Source of the DNA: JABDJL01 sp963664065
GTDB taxonomy: Bacteria; Pseudomonadota; Gammaproteobacteria; Xanthomonadales; SZUA-36
Direction of reading: 5' to 3'
Length of the DNA: 64,000 nt
Assembly (NCBI GenBank): GCA_963664065.1
Contig: OY760942.1
Coordinates: forward strand, 310,001 to 374,000
Positions 8,494-18,086 of this stretch are shown here, in pieces. A program made the translations under genes and the position numbers. The notes beneath the pieces were generated by a model, which was not told the origin of the DNA, made no database searches, and worked only from the letters and a program-made list of their open reading frames with translations. Each line of letters opens with the position of its first letter. Position 1 is the first letter of the stretch.

Positions 8494-10575
8494 TTAAACT
8501 CCGACGTAGCGGGCCGAATCCCCCACCCAGCGTTGTATCAGTTTATCCACCTGTTGCGGGTGATGCTTGAGAAGGCTGTCGGCAACCGGCGGGATCCGGC
8601 TCAGCAGATGCGCGTCCCTGGCCAGGTCTGCAACACGGAATTGCAGCATGCCTGTCTGTCGGGTACCGAGAACCTCGCCCGGCCCCCGAAGCTCCAGGTC
8701 TTTTTCCGCAATTTTGAACCCGTCGCTGGTCTGGCGAAGGATTTCCAACCGTTGCCTGGCAAGTTCGCCAAGAGGGGCGTTATACATCAATACGCAGGAA
8801 GACTGCCTGGAGCCGCGGCCTACGCGGCCGCGCAACTGGTGCAATTGCGCCAGGCCAAGTCGCTCAGCATTCTCAATGATCATAAGTGATGCATGGGGGA
8901 CATCAACGCCCACCTCGATAACCGTGGTTGCGACCAGTAACTGGATTTTGCCGGATTCAAATGACTCCATTACTGCCTGCTTTTCTGCCGCTTTCATCCG
9001 GCCGTGAATCAGACCGGTTTTTAGCCCGGTCAGGCGCGCGCTCAGGTCAGATGCTACCGCCTCGGCAGCCTGGGCTTCGATTGCGTCAGATTCCTCGATC
9101 AGGGTGCAGACCCAGTAAGCTTGCTGGCCACCTTCGCAGGCAGCCTCAACCCGTCTGATGACTTCGCTACGCCTTTCGTTGCTGACAGCGACCGTTGTGA
9201 CGGGTTGTCGGCCCTCGGGAAGTTCGTCAAGAACAGAAATTTCCAGACCGGCGTAAGCCGTCATGGCCAGGGTTCTCGGGATAGGCGTTGCAGTCATGAT
9301 CAGCTGGTGCGCCTGGGATTCCTTTTGACGTCCTTTGTCTACCAGCGACATTCTTTGATGAACGCCAAAGCGGTGCTGCTCGTCTACGATAACCAGCCCG
9401 AGATTTCCAAAGCTTACGCCTTCCTGCATAAGCGCATGGGTGCCGATGATGATCTTTGCGGAACCCTCGATGGCAGAAAATGCTTTCTGGCGCGCCTTGC
9501 CTGTTACTTTGCTGTTCAGCCATACCGGTTCGATACCCATGGGAGATAACCATTCATTGAATACCCGAAGGTGTTGCTCGGCCAAGAGTTCGGTTGGAGC
9601 GACAATGGCTACCTGGCGATCATTGCCCATCACGCGCAAGGCAGCCAGTGCAGCAACTACCGTTTTGCCCGAACCCACATCGCCGTGAAGTAGCCTCAGC
9701 ATTGGATGGTTTTGAGAAAGGTCATGCTGAATTTCGCTGATCACTCTTCGTTGAGCGGCGGTTAATTCAAATTCCAAGCGATCCATGAATTCATTTTCCG
9801 ACCTGTCTTCAATTTTCATTGGTACTGCAGATAATTTTCGCTGTTCCCGGTGCATGCGCTGAACACTGACGTTATGGGCCAGCAGCTCTTCCATGGCGAG
9901 TCGGTGTTGTGCTTCGTGATCCCGGTTGATCAGCGCATCCACATCGGCACCGGGGGGTGGCCGGTGAATAAAATCAATCGCATCTGCCAGTGAAGGCAGT
10001 TTAAGGTCGCGGGTCATCATCTCCGGCAGCAGTTCTTCAAGCGCCAGCTTGCCTTTACGCATATTTTCCAGCGCTTGGTCCGTGAGTCTGATCCAGGTGT
10101 TTTGACCCAATCCTTCTGTTGTGGGGTAAACAGGGGTCAGCCGGTCCGCGACCGGGGGTTCCCTGCCGGGTGTCAGCCGCTGGTAGCTGGGATGTACCAT
10201 CTCCAGACCCTGGTAGCCGGCCCGCACCTCGCCAAAGCATCGAATACGGGTTCCGCGGGATAATTGCCGACCCTGGTGTGCTCTGAAATGAAAGAAACGC
10301 AGTGTGATACGCCCGGTCCCATCAGAAACCACGACTACCAGCATGGAGCGGCGGCTCCGTACGGTGGCTGAGTGTTCGATCTCGCCTTCAATCAATGCCC
10401 GGGTTCCGGGCAAAAGAGCGCCGACCGGCGTCAGGCGGGTGCGGTCCTCGTAACGTAATGGAAGGTGAAATAGCAGGTCCTGGACTTTGTGGATACCGAG
10501 GGCCTCAAGGCGCTGCTCGAGCTGCGGGCCAACTCCGCGAAGACCGGTCAGACTTTCCTTATTTGGCAGGTCCAA
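8494..10575 (-). CDS. recG: ATP-dependent DNA helicase RecG
   Basis: RecG reverses stalled replication forks and processes Holliday junctions and R-loops. The 693-residue length is normal. The N-terminal wedge/OB domain (TPVGALLPGTRALIEGEIEH) is followed by the superfamily 2 helicase core: Walker A in LLHGDVGSGKT, the DEQH box VDEQHRFGVHQRM, MTATPIPRT, and the second core with IEVGVDVPHASLMIIENAER and QLRGRVGRG. Its place downstream of spoT matches the classical spo operon of gammaproteobacteria, but trmH, which stands between them in E. coli, is absent and ridA takes its place. Confidence 0.97.
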   Translation of the reverse strand: MDLPNKESLTGLRGVGPQLEQRLEALGIHKVQDLLFHLPLRYEDRTRLTPVGALLPGTRALIEGEIEHSATVRSRRSMLVVVVSDGTGRITLRFFHFRAHQGRQLSRGTRIRCFGEVRAGYQGLEMVHPSYQRLTPGREPPVADRLTPVYPTTEGLGQNTWIRLTDQALENMRKGKLALEELLPEMMTRDLKLPSLADAIDFIHRPPPGADVDALINRDHEAQHRLAMEELLAHNVSVQRMHREQRKLSAVPMKIEDRSENEFMDRLEFELTAAQRRVISEIQHDLSQNHPMLRLLHGDVGSGKTVVAALAALRVMGNDRQVAIVAPTELLAEQHLRVFNEWLSPMGIEPVWLNSKVTGKARQKAFSAIEGSAKIIIGTHALMQEGVSFGNLGLVIVDEQHRFGVHQRMSLVDKGRQKESQAHQLIMTATPIPRTLAMTAYAGLEISVLDELPEGRQPVTTVAVSNERRSEVIRRVEAACEGGQQAYWVCTLIEESDAIEAQAAEAVASDLSARLTGLKTGLIHGRMKAAEKQAVMESFESGKIQLLVATTVIEVGVDVPHASLMIIENAERLGLAQLHQLRGRVGRGSRQSSCVLMYNAPLGELARQRLEILRQTSDGFKIAEKDLELRGPGEVLGTRQTGMLQFRVADLARDAHLLSRIPPVADSLLKHHPQQVDKLIQRWVGDSARYVGV

Positions 10576-10595
10576 GGGCTTGAGAATCCTGGAAC

Positions 10596-10976
10596 TCAGA
10601 GTCCGAGCACAGCTTCCATTTCAACTGAGGCTCCTTTCGGAAGCGAGGCTACACCGACCGCTGCACGCGCCGGGTAAGGTTCTGAAAAATACTCGCCCAT
10701 AACGGCATTTACCCTTGGGAAGTGGCCCATGTCAGTGAGAAAAACCGTCAGTTTCACAATATTCCTCAATCTTCCACCGCTGGCCTGGCATACGGCTGAC
10801 AGGTTGTCGAATACCTGCCGGACCTGGTCTTCAAATTCTCCACCCACCATTTCCATGCTGGACGGATCCAATGGAATCTGGCCTGACAAAAACACCAGGT
10901 CCCCGTAGCGTACGGCTTGTGAATATGTGCCGATCGCTGCCGGTGCGCCGTCTGTGTGAATAATTTCCTTGATCAT
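10596..10976 (-). CDS. ridA: RidA-family enamine/imine deaminase
   Basis: A 127-residue trimeric enzyme that hydrolyses reactive 2-aminoacrylate and related imines made by PLP enzymes such as threonine dehydratase. Family marks are GTYSQAVRYGDLVFLSGQIP near the start and the catalytic arginine in YPARAAVGVASLPKGASVEM near the end. ATG 10976 gives the usual start MIKEIIHTDGAPAAIG; the frame is open to 11021. It lies between recG and spoT with short gaps on both sides (20 and 13 bases), so it is part of the same operon. A candidate partner dehydratase is at 35113. Confidence 0.93.
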   Translation of the reverse strand: MIKEIIHTDGAPAAIGTYSQAVRYGDLVFLSGQIPLDPSSMEMVGGEFEDQVRQVFDNLSAVCQASGGRLRNIVKLTVFLTDMGHFPRVNAVMGEYFSEPYPARAAVGVASLPKGASVEMEAVLGL

Positions 10977-10989
10977 GCAAACTCCCCGG

Positions 10990-13143
10990 TCAGGCGTTGA
11001 TACGGCTGACTTTGATGACATTCTTATTGCGTCTCAGTCGACGCATCACACGAGCCATGTGATCGCGATCGTGTACGCTGATAGTGAACAAAAGAGTAGC
11101 GGCTTCAGGATTTGCTTCGGGCTGTTCTACCTTTTCGATATTGCTGCCGGCTTGCCCGATACTGGCCGAGATATTTGCCAATACACCCGGTATGTTCCTG
11201 GTTTGAATGCGCAGTGCGACCTCGAACATACTGTGTGTTACCGGTGCCCATGCAACATCCAGGCATCGGTCCGGGTGTTTTCTGAATTCACGTGTATTGC
11301 GGCATTGGGCCCGGTGGACCACAACGCCTTTACCGGCCGAGACGTATCCCATGATGGCATCGCCCGGTACCGGATGGCAGCAGGCGCCGAAACCAACCGC
11401 GCTGCCTTCCGAGCCGGCGATTGTCAGCGCTTCGGCTTTATCCTTGCTTCCGGGTTTCAGGCCAGAATCCGGGGAAAGCTTGGCGGCCACAACATTTGCC
11501 AGCAAGTTGCCCAGCGCCAGGTCCCTGAGCAGATCTTCCTGCCGCTTGTGTTGGTTGTCTTTCAGGAACCGGTCAAAGTGTTTCTGCGGCACGGCTTCCA
11601 CGCTGCTGCCCCGTGCATTTAAAGCGCGTTCCAGCATTCTCAGCCCAAGTGCTACCGTATCCTCCTGCTCAAGGCTCTTAATGTAGTGCCTGATCGCAGT
11701 CCTTGCTCTTGCGGTGTTGACAAACTCCAGCCATTCAGGGGTGGGGAATACCTTGGGATCGGTAATTACTTCAACCATCTGGCCGTTGTCCAGGCGCGTG
11801 GACAAGGGAACGGCGATATTATCGACCATGATGGAGGTGGTGTGGTTGCCCACATCTGTGTGGATCGCGTAAGCGAAATCCAGGGCGGTGGAATGGCGGT
11901 GCAGATCAATGATTTTGCCTTTCGGTGTAAAAACAAAAATCTCGTCCGGAAAAAGGTCTGACTTGGCGCCATCGAGAAATTCCATTGAATCCCCGGTGTG
12001 ACGCTGCACATCCACGAGTTGCATTAACCACTCCCGGGCCCGTACCTGGGAAGAACCGCCGGTAGTCTCGCCACTCTTATACTGCCAATGGGCAGCGGCG
12101 CCTTTCTCTGCCAGTTCATCCATTTCCTCGGTTCGAATCTGCATTTCTACCGGTAAGCCAAAGGGGCTGTTTAAAATGGTGTGCAGAGACTGGTATCCAT
12201 TGGCCTTGGGCAGGGCAATGTAATCCTTGAACCGGCCAGGTTTTGGCTGGTACAGGCTGTGAACGGCTCCCAGTGCCATGTAACAATGAGGTTCTGAATG
12301 TGTGACGATGCGAAATGCATACACATCCGTGACTTCTGAAAATGTCAGGTCTTTGGATAGCATCTTCTTGTAAATGCTGTAAGGCGTTTTTTTACGCCCC
12401 CTGATGTGGCAGGGGACACCCGCTTCACTCATCTTTTTCTTAAGTGTTTTCTTGATATTCTCGATGACTTCGCGGCGGTTGCCGGTGACCGTGCTGATGT
12501 GTTCGGCGATGGTGCGATGCCGCCAGGGGTAGAGGTTTTCAAAACCCAGGTCTTCGAGTTCTGACTTTATTTTGTTCATGCCGAGGCGGTCAGCAATCGG
12601 CGTATAAATATCAAGCGTTTCGCGGGCAATTCGCCGGCGTGATGTGGCATCCATTGAGCCCATGGTCCGCATATTGTGCAGGCGGTCAGCCAACTTGATG
12701 AAAATTACCCGCAAATCGCGGGACATCGCCAGCATCAATTTTCTGAAGCTCTCTGCATCCGCCTCTCCACGAGTACGGAACTTCATCTTGTCCAGCTTGG
12801 TCACGCCATCCACTAATTCGGCAATTTCCTCACCGAATTGAGAGGCAATCTCTTCCTTGGTCAGCGGTGTATCTTCGAGTGTATCGTGCAGAATTGCAGC
12901 GGTAACGCTGAGATTATCCATCCGCATATTGGCCAGGATGCTTGCCACTGCCAGGGGATGGTGGATATAGGGTTCGCCGGTTCTTCGGGTTTGGCCTTCG
13001 TGCGCCTTGGCTCCCAGTTCAAATGCCCGGAGGATGATGGCGACCTTGTCCGGCTCCAGGTAGGTATTGAGCAAGTCTCTCAGCTTGAGGACCGGCTCCG
13101 GTAAACTAGGGTTTGTTAACACCATGCGAACATCCGTCGACAT
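10990..13143 (-). CDS. spoT: Bifunctional (p)ppGpp synthetase/hydrolase SpoT
   Basis: The enzyme makes and degrades (p)ppGpp, the stringent-response alarmone. At 717 residues it has the expected order: an HD hydrolase domain (HHPLAVASILANMR, ILHDTLEDTPL), a synthetase domain (PYSIYKKM, GRFKDYIALPKANGYQSLHT), a TGS domain (IFVFTPKGKIIDLHRHSTAL) and a C-terminal ACT domain (PGVLANISASIGQAGSNI). An intact HD motif indicates a functional hydrolase. It follows rpoZ by 83 bases, as in E. coli. Confidence 0.97.
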   Translation of the reverse strand: MSTDVRMVLTNPSLPEPVLKLRDLLNTYLEPDKVAIILRAFELGAKAHEGQTRRTGEPYIHHPLAVASILANMRMDNLSVTAAILHDTLEDTPLTKEEIASQFGEEIAELVDGVTKLDKMKFRTRGEADAESFRKLMLAMSRDLRVIFIKLADRLHNMRTMGSMDATSRRRIARETLDIYTPIADRLGMNKIKSELEDLGFENLYPWRHRTIAEHISTVTGNRREVIENIKKTLKKKMSEAGVPCHIRGRKKTPYSIYKKMLSKDLTFSEVTDVYAFRIVTHSEPHCYMALGAVHSLYQPKPGRFKDYIALPKANGYQSLHTILNSPFGLPVEMQIRTEEMDELAEKGAAAHWQYKSGETTGGSSQVRAREWLMQLVDVQRHTGDSMEFLDGAKSDLFPDEIFVFTPKGKIIDLHRHSTALDFAYAIHTDVGNHTTSIMVDNIAVPLSTRLDNGQMVEVITDPKVFPTPEWLEFVNTARARTAIRHYIKSLEQEDTVALGLRMLERALNARGSSVEAVPQKHFDRFLKDNQHKRQEDLLRDLALGNLLANVVAAKLSPDSGLKPGSKDKAEALTIAGSEGSAVGFGACCHPVPGDAIMGYVSAGKGVVVHRAQCRNTREFRKHPDRCLDVAWAPVTHSMFEVALRIQTRNIPGVLANISASIGQAGSNIEKVEQPEANPEAATLLFTISVHDRDHMARVMRRLRRNKNVIKVSRINA

Positions 13144-13226
13144 CGGCCATTATTTCACGGGACAAGACGCGCCGAAAATTCGCATGATGTTAACAAGCCC
13201 TTGAGGTCGCCAGCATGAGTTACTCC

Positions 13227-13487
13227 TCAGGGATCCAGTTCGTCCTCCAGATCAGAATCGAATACTTCAGCGGCGTCCAATTCAGCCTGAAGTAAGTCAA
13301 CCCGTTCACTGTCGATATGACCGTCTGCTATTTCGCGAAGCGCGAGCACGGTTGGGTTGTCATTTTCTTCCTGGACCATCGCATCAGCGCCGTGCGCGAT
13401 CTGGCGAGCGCGCTTTGTTGCCGTGAGCACAAGCTCAAAGCGGTTGTCGATTTTATCCAGACAATCTTCTACGGTAATTCTTGCCAT
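13227..13487 (-). CDS. rpoZ: RNA polymerase omega subunit
   Basis: An 86-residue omega subunit, which helps beta-prime folding and forms part of the ppGpp binding site on RNA polymerase. It begins MARITVEDCLDKIDNRFELV and includes ATKRARQIAHG, both strongly conserved. The acidic tail (residues 60-86) is normal. Genes for omega and for SpoT are adjacent here, linking alarmone metabolism and its target. Confidence 0.96.
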   Translation of the reverse strand: MARITVEDCLDKIDNRFELVLTATKRARQIAHGADAMVQEENDNPTVLALREIADGHIDSERVDLLQAELDAAEVFDSDLEDELDP

Positions 13488-13553
13488 GTTGTAAATCCCA
13501 TTTCAGTAGCTGTTATAAGTAGCTGTGTATTATGTTTGACGAAACCAACCATT

Positions 13554-14213
13554 CTATCCATTTCCAAGCAACTCCGCCAGCAACAGGGCATGTTGATCCT
13601 GTTGATGGTTCCGACCCTGGCGAGTGCAATCCATGATGGTTTTCATCTCCAAAAGCGCTGTTTCGAAATCTTCGTTGATCACCAGGTAGTCGAATTCCGC
13701 CCAATGTGAGATTTCGGCCTGGGCATCGCGCATACGCCGGTTGATAACTTCCTCGCTGTCCTGTGCCCGGCGGGAGAGTCGTTGTCGCAGCACTTCATAT
13801 GAAGGCGGCAGGATAAAAATGGAACAGCAGCCAGGAAATTTTTTTCTAACCTGCGCGGCGCCCTGCCAGTCAATTTCAAGAATAACGTCGAATTCCTGCT
13901 CCAGCTGAAGTTCCAGGGCACCGGCGTGAGTTCCGTAACTATTTCCGAATACCGTTGCGTGTTCAAGAAACGCTCCCTGGTCAAGCAGTTTCCGGAATGT
14001 ATTTGTTCCAACGAAGTGATACTGTCGGCCGTCTTCCTCACCCATTCGTGGCATTCGGGTGGTATGCGAAACGAATAATGCCAGGCGAGGGTCTGCGGCC
14101 AGTAAGGCACTGACAAGGCTGGTTTTACCACCGCCTGACGGCGCAGCGATGATATAAAGATCCCCCCTGATGCCCTGGTCCGAAGCGTTCCCGGCAAACT
14201 CCTTTTTACTCAA
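13554..14213 (-). CDS. gmk: Guanylate kinase
   Basis: Gmk phosphorylates GMP to GDP. The P-loop is IIAAPSGGGKTSLVSALL, followed by the GMP-binding region SHTTRMPRMGEEDGRQYHFV and EIDWQGAAQVRKKFP. No ATG is available near the N terminus; I chose TTG 14213, which has AGCAGG nine bases upstream and overlaps the yicC stop, giving 219 residues. TTG 14243 (229 residues) is the other option. The gene is 66 bases upstream of rpoZ and translationally overlaps yicC. Confidence 0.95.
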   Translation of the reverse strand: MSKKEFAGNASDQGIRGDLYIIAAPSGGGKTSLVSALLAADPRLALFVSHTTRMPRMGEEDGRQYHFVGTNTFRKLLDQGAFLEHATVFGNSYGTHAGALELQLEQEFDVILEIDWQGAAQVRKKFPGCCSIFILPPSYEVLRQRLSRRAQDSEEVINRRMRDAQAEISHWAEFDYLVINEDFETALLEMKTIMDCTRQGRNHQQDQHALLLAELLGNG

Positions 14214-15075
14214 TGTTCTGAACCTGCTCGCGTATCTGCTCAATCAGAACTTTAAGCTCCACAGCGGCCCTGGAGGTTCTCTGGTCCGCCGACTTTGAGC
14301 TCAACGTATTGGACTCCCGGTTGAACTCCTGCATCAGGAAATCAAGCCGGCGACCGACGGGTTCATCCAGGTCTAATGCACGACGAGTCTCTTCCACGTG
14401 TGCATCAATCCGGTCGAGTTCTTCATCAACATCAATCTTTTGTGCCAGGAACGAAACTTCCTGTTCCAGTCTCCCGGGTTCCAGTGGCTGCTCAAGGTCA
14501 GCCACCCGATCCAGCATCTTCTCGCGTAAAGCGCTGCGGATTTCAGGTAGCCAGGTTCGAATCTGCTCTACCCAGCCTGCTATGCCATCCAATCTTTCAG
14601 TGATGGCCCTGGCCATCTGTTCACCTTCCCGGCTTCGGCCAGCTTGCAGTTCAGCCGCTGCCTCCTCAAGCAAATCAAGGGCCGCCTGGTGAAGGGGTGC
14701 TGTATCTGCGTGTTGTTCTTCTACTACGCCTGGCCAGCGCAGCAGAGCGGTCAGACCCGGCTCTTGTTTACTATCTGCAAGCTCTTGCAATTGTGAATGC
14801 AGGCCAAGCAGGTTTTTTGCCATTTCCGGATTGAGGGTTACCTGGCTGCCTGCAGCACCGGGCAACTGCTGGAAGCGCAGGTTTGCATCTATTTTTCCGC
14901 GGCTCAGAAATTTGCCCAGACTTTTCCTGATATCAGGTTCGAGAACGCGGAATTCTTCCGGTAATCTGAGGCTGAACTCAAGGTAGCGGTGGTTGAGCGA
15001 GCGCATTTCCCAGGTCAATCGTCCAAACTCGTATTGGCGTTCAAGGCTGGCAAAGCCTGTCATGCTTCGAATCAT
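14206..15075 (-). CDS. yicC: YicC/YloC-family endoribonuclease
   Basis: A 289-residue member of the YicC family; E. coli YicC has been linked to RNase activity and degradation of the small RNA RyhB. The start MIRSMTGFASLERQYEFG, the segment WEMRSLNHRYLEFSLRLPEEFR and the C-terminal GRRLDFLMQEFNRESNTLSS are strongly conserved. The frame is open up to 15252, but ATG 15075 matches the family start. It is the first gene of the gmk-rpoZ-spoT run and is divergent from rph with about 108 bases between. Confidence 0.95.
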   Translation of the reverse strand: MIRSMTGFASLERQYEFGRLTWEMRSLNHRYLEFSLRLPEEFRVLEPDIRKSLGKFLSRGKIDANLRFQQLPGAAGSQVTLNPEMAKNLLGLHSQLQELADSKQEPGLTALLRWPGVVEEQHADTAPLHQAALDLLEEAAAELQAGRSREGEQMARAITERLDGIAGWVEQIRTWLPEIRSALREKMLDRVADLEQPLEPGRLEQEVSFLAQKIDVDEELDRIDAHVEETRRALDLDEPVGRRLDFLMQEFNRESNTLSSKSADQRTSRAAVELKVLIEQIREQVQNIE

Positions 15076-15183
15076 GCCTGTTTCCGTGTTGGCTGCGATG
15101 GCACAATGGTACTTGCTTGCCCGCCAGAGGAATAGAGCATTGGCGGCAGGCATTCGACACCAGACACCAATAAGGAATCTTTG

Positions 15184-15900
15184 ATGAGACCCAGCGGCAG
15201 GCAAGCGGACGAACTCAGGTCCGTCAGTATTGAACGTCAATTCACAAAGCATGCAGAAGGATCAGTGCTCATTTCATGTGGAGGTACACGCGTTCTTTGT
15301 ACTGCATCCATTGAAGAACGGGTGCCGCCTTTTCTGCGTGGCAAAGGAGAGGGTTGGGTCACGGCGGAATACGGTATGTTGCCCAGGTCTACCGGATCCC
15401 GAATGCGGCGCGAAGCCTCTGTTGGTAAACAGGGGGGTCGTACATTGGAGATCCAAAGGCTGATCGGGCGCTCCATGCGAGCAGTGGTAGATCGTGCTGC
15501 ACTCGGCGAGCGAACAATTACGCTGGATTGCGATGTGATTCAAGCTGACGGAGGCACCAGGACCGCGTCTATTACCGGCGCATACGTTGCCTTGAAGGAC
15601 GCTTGCAATTACCTGAAGAAACAAGGAAACATAAAGAATGACCCGGTCCACGGCCAGGTTGCCGCAGTGTCCGTTGGAATATTCGAAAACACCCCGGTTT
15701 TGGATCTTGATTATTCCGAAGACTCAAATGCCGAAACCGATATGAATGTCGTAATGAATGACGGTGGTGCTTTCATAGAACTGCAGGGAACGGCGGAAGG
15801 GCACGCATTCAGGCGCGACGAACTTGATGCCATGCTCGCGCTGGCGGAAAAAGGTATCCGCGAACTGATGGCCGCCCAGACCGTCGCGCTCGGCTGCTGA
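15184..15900 (+). CDS. rph: Ribonuclease PH
   Basis: A phosphorolytic 3'-5' exoribonuclease that trims tRNA 3' ends. The 238-residue product matches the family along its length: MRPSGRQADELR, TKHAEGSVLISCGGTRVLCT, GWVTAEYGMLPRST, QADGGTRTASITGAYVAL and ETDMNVVMNDGG. ATG 15184 is preferred to the TTG just before it because AAGGA lies upstream and the family starts M-R-P. It is followed closely by rdgB and hemW, a common trio. Confidence 0.97.
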   Translation: MRPSGRQADELRSVSIERQFTKHAEGSVLISCGGTRVLCTASIEERVPPFLRGKGEGWVTAEYGMLPRSTGSRMRREASVGKQGGRTLEIQRLIGRSMRAVVDRAALGERTITLDCDVIQADGGTRTASITGAYVALKDACNYLKKQGNIKNDPVHGQVAAVSVGIFENTPVLDLDYSEDSNAETDMNVVMNDGGAFIELQGTAEGHAFRRDELDAMLALAEKGIRELMAAQTVALGC

Positions 15901-15923
15901 CATCAGCACCAGAACCTGCCCGA

Positions 15924-16523
15924 ATGTCTGACCCTGTTCCCATGGCACTGGTACTGGCTAGCGGCAACCAGGGAAAGCTTGATGAATTCTCAGGCCTGCT
16001 GGAGCCACTTGGATTCAAGTTGACACCGCAGTCAGCCTGGAAAGTACCCGAGGCGATAGAAGACGCACCCACATTCCTTGAAAATGCCCTGATCAAGGCG
16101 CGTAATGCGAGCGCACACACCGGACTGGCTTCACTGGCTGATGACTCCGGCCTGGTGGTCCCGGCATTGGCCGGTGCCCCTGGAATTCATTCAGCGCGTT
16201 ATGCCGGAGTAGCGGGCGATAGCAAGGCTAATAATCGCAGACTGCTACATGCAATGGAAGGTATTGAAGGTTCAGGCAGGGGCGCATACTTTCGTTGTGT
16301 GACAGTCCTGATCCGCTCGGCCCACGACCCTGTGCCACTGGTGGCCGATGCCAACTGGCACGGCGAAATTGCAATGTCTGAATCCGGCACAGATGGATTT
16401 GGATATGATCCGCTATTCTGGTTGCCTGATCTGGCTTGTACAGCTGCGGAATTATCCCGCGAACAAAAAGGCCGCCTGAGTCACCGGGGGCAGTCGGTTC
16501 GCAAACTTTTAGCCATGATTTGA
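15924..16523 (+). CDS. rdgB: dITP/XTP pyrophosphatase RdgB/HAM1
   Basis: A house-cleaning enzyme that hydrolyses dITP, ITP and XTP to monophosphates and keeps deaminated purines out of DNA. The start ALVLASGNQGKLDEFSGLL, the catalytic segment LADDSGLVVPALAGAPGIHS and the end FGYDPLFWLPDL are family signatures. The length (199 residues) is standard. It lies 23 bases after rph and 7 bases before hemW. Confidence 0.96.
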   Translation: MSDPVPMALVLASGNQGKLDEFSGLLEPLGFKLTPQSAWKVPEAIEDAPTFLENALIKARNASAHTGLASLADDSGLVVPALAGAPGIHSARYAGVAGDSKANNRRLLHAMEGIEGSGRGAYFRCVTVLIRSAHDPVPLVADANWHGEIAMSESGTDGFGYDPLFWLPDLACTAAELSREQKGRLSHRGQSVRKLLAMI

Positions 16524-16530
16524 TTCCGGC

Positions 16531-17685
16531 GTGGTCAAGTCTTCCTCGACATTGCTAACGCCCCCGTTGGGCCTCTACGTGCATTTACCTTGGTGTGTGC
16601 GCAAATGCCCATATTGTGATTTCAATTCTCACCAGGTCCGGGACGGTGTTCCGGCCGCAGAGTACTCAAGCGTATTGATCGAAGACCTGGAACAGGATCT
16701 GTCCATGGTGTGGGGAAGGACGGTCTCAACCGTGTACTTTGGCGGTGGCACACCCAGCTTGTTTAGCGCGGCTGAGATTGATCATCTGCTTTCTGCTTTC
16801 CGTGCACGCATGATAATTAGCCCGCATGCTGAAATAACACTTGAGGCCAACCCGGGAACCATCGAGCGGGACAGTTTTTCCGCTTACCGTGATGCCGGTA
16901 TTAATCGCATTTCACTGGGTGTGCAGAGTTTCGACCAGGATTGCCTTCAGCGCATCGGCCGGATCCATGGCCGGGATGATGTATTTACTTCGTTGGATTC
17001 GCTACACCGGGCCGGCGTTGATAATTTCAATATTGACCTGATGTTCGGTTTGCCCGGCCAGACCCGGGATCAGGCGATCAGTGATATCAGCCAGGCGATA
17101 GATGCCGGTGCCGCACATATTTCCCATTACCAGCTTACACTGGAGCCGAACACTGCATTTGCTGCCAACCCGCCTGAACTGCCACCGGATGATGAGTCCT
17201 GGTGCATGCAGGCCGTTGCAGCTGAAATGTTACTGGGCAGTGCTTATGAGCAATACGAAATATCGGCCTGGTCAAAAGCGGGCCGGAGCTGCGAACATAA
17301 TCTGAACTACTGGCGTTACGGTGACTTTCTGGGCATTGGAGCGGGGGCGCATGCCAAGCTCACCGATGCTGCGCAGGGAAATATCAGAAGAGTGTCCAAA
17401 CAAAGACATCCGCGGCATTACCTGGCTGACGACCGCATAGCTGAAAACCGTTCTATTGACGACCCCGAGAGGATTTTCGAGTTCTTTCTGAACCAGCTCA
17501 GGTTAACTGAGGGCATATCGCCCAAAGACTTCAGTGCACGTACCGGACTTTCCTGGAGCCGGGTAGAAAGCAGGATAGAAGAGGCCTTTGAACTTGGCTT
17601 GCTTGAAGATCGGAACCATCGCATTTGTCACACCGATACAGGTTGGCGATTCGTGAATGATATCCAGGCCATCTTTCTTCCCTGA
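16531..17685 (+). CDS. hemW: HemW-type radical SAM protein (heme chaperone)
   Basis: HemW binds heme and a 4Fe-4S cluster and is thought to insert heme into respiratory enzymes; it was long annotated as oxygen-independent coproporphyrinogen oxidase. The radical SAM motif is LPWCVRKCPYCDFNSH (Cx3Cx2C), followed by VYFGGGTPSLF and NRISLGVQSFDQDCL. GTG 16531 gives 384 residues, the usual HemW size, shorter than HemN. It is downstream of rdgB, as often seen. Confidence 0.94.
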   Translation: MVKSSSTLLTPPLGLYVHLPWCVRKCPYCDFNSHQVRDGVPAAEYSSVLIEDLEQDLSMVWGRTVSTVYFGGGTPSLFSAAEIDHLLSAFRARMIISPHAEITLEANPGTIERDSFSAYRDAGINRISLGVQSFDQDCLQRIGRIHGRDDVFTSLDSLHRAGVDNFNIDLMFGLPGQTRDQAISDISQAIDAGAAHISHYQLTLEPNTAFAANPPELPPDDESWCMQAVAAEMLLGSAYEQYEISAWSKAGRSCEHNLNYWRYGDFLGIGAGAHAKLTDAAQGNIRRVSKQRHPRHYLADDRIAENRSIDDPERIFEFFLNQLRLTEGISPKDFSARTGLSWSRVESRIEEAFELGLLEDRNHRICHTDTGWRFVNDIQAIFLP

Positions 17686-17815
17686 TGGGCCAACGGATAT
17701 GGGCTGTAACCGGACCAGCTGGCCAGGATACCGGTGTAATATGCAGGCTTGCAAAGCCCCTGAATCGCCGTTAGAATTGCCGGTCCTTGATTCAGGTCCA
17801 CACCAGGCAAACGTC

Positions 17816-18058
17816 ATGAAAGCTGACATTCATCCGGACTATCGTGAAGTGGTATTCCAGGACATTTCTTCGGATTTTTCGTTCCTGACCCGCTCCACCA
17901 TGGGTAGTAAAGACACCATCAAGTGGGAAGACGGTAACGAATATCCACTGATCAAGGTGGAGGTCTCAAGTGCCTCTCATCCGTTTTACACCGGGCAGCA
18001 CAAAGTGCTGGATTCCGGTGGTCGTGTTGATCGTTTCAAGCGTCGATACAACAAGTAA
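17816..18058 (+). CDS. rpmE2: Ribosomal protein L31, type B (zinc-independent)
   Basis: An 80-residue L31. It starts MKADIHPDYREVVFQDISSD and ends SGGRVDRFKRRYNK. The paired CxxC motifs of zinc-binding L31 are missing, so this is the C-minus form, which in many bacteria replaces the zinc form under zinc shortage; here it could also be the only copy. The frame is open upstream to 17657, but ATG 17816 is the family start. A clear terminator follows at 18087. Confidence 0.95.
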   Translation: MKADIHPDYREVVFQDISSDFSFLTRSTMGSKDTIKWEDGNEYPLIKVEVSSASHPFYTGQHKVLDSGGRVDRFKRRYNK

Positions 18059-18086
18059 TTAGAAGCCTTCTAGTCAAATTTTCCAG

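Noticed and set aside
10969..11622. Plus-strand frame inside spoT
   Set aside because: Antisense of the ACT/TGS region of spoT; no independent support.
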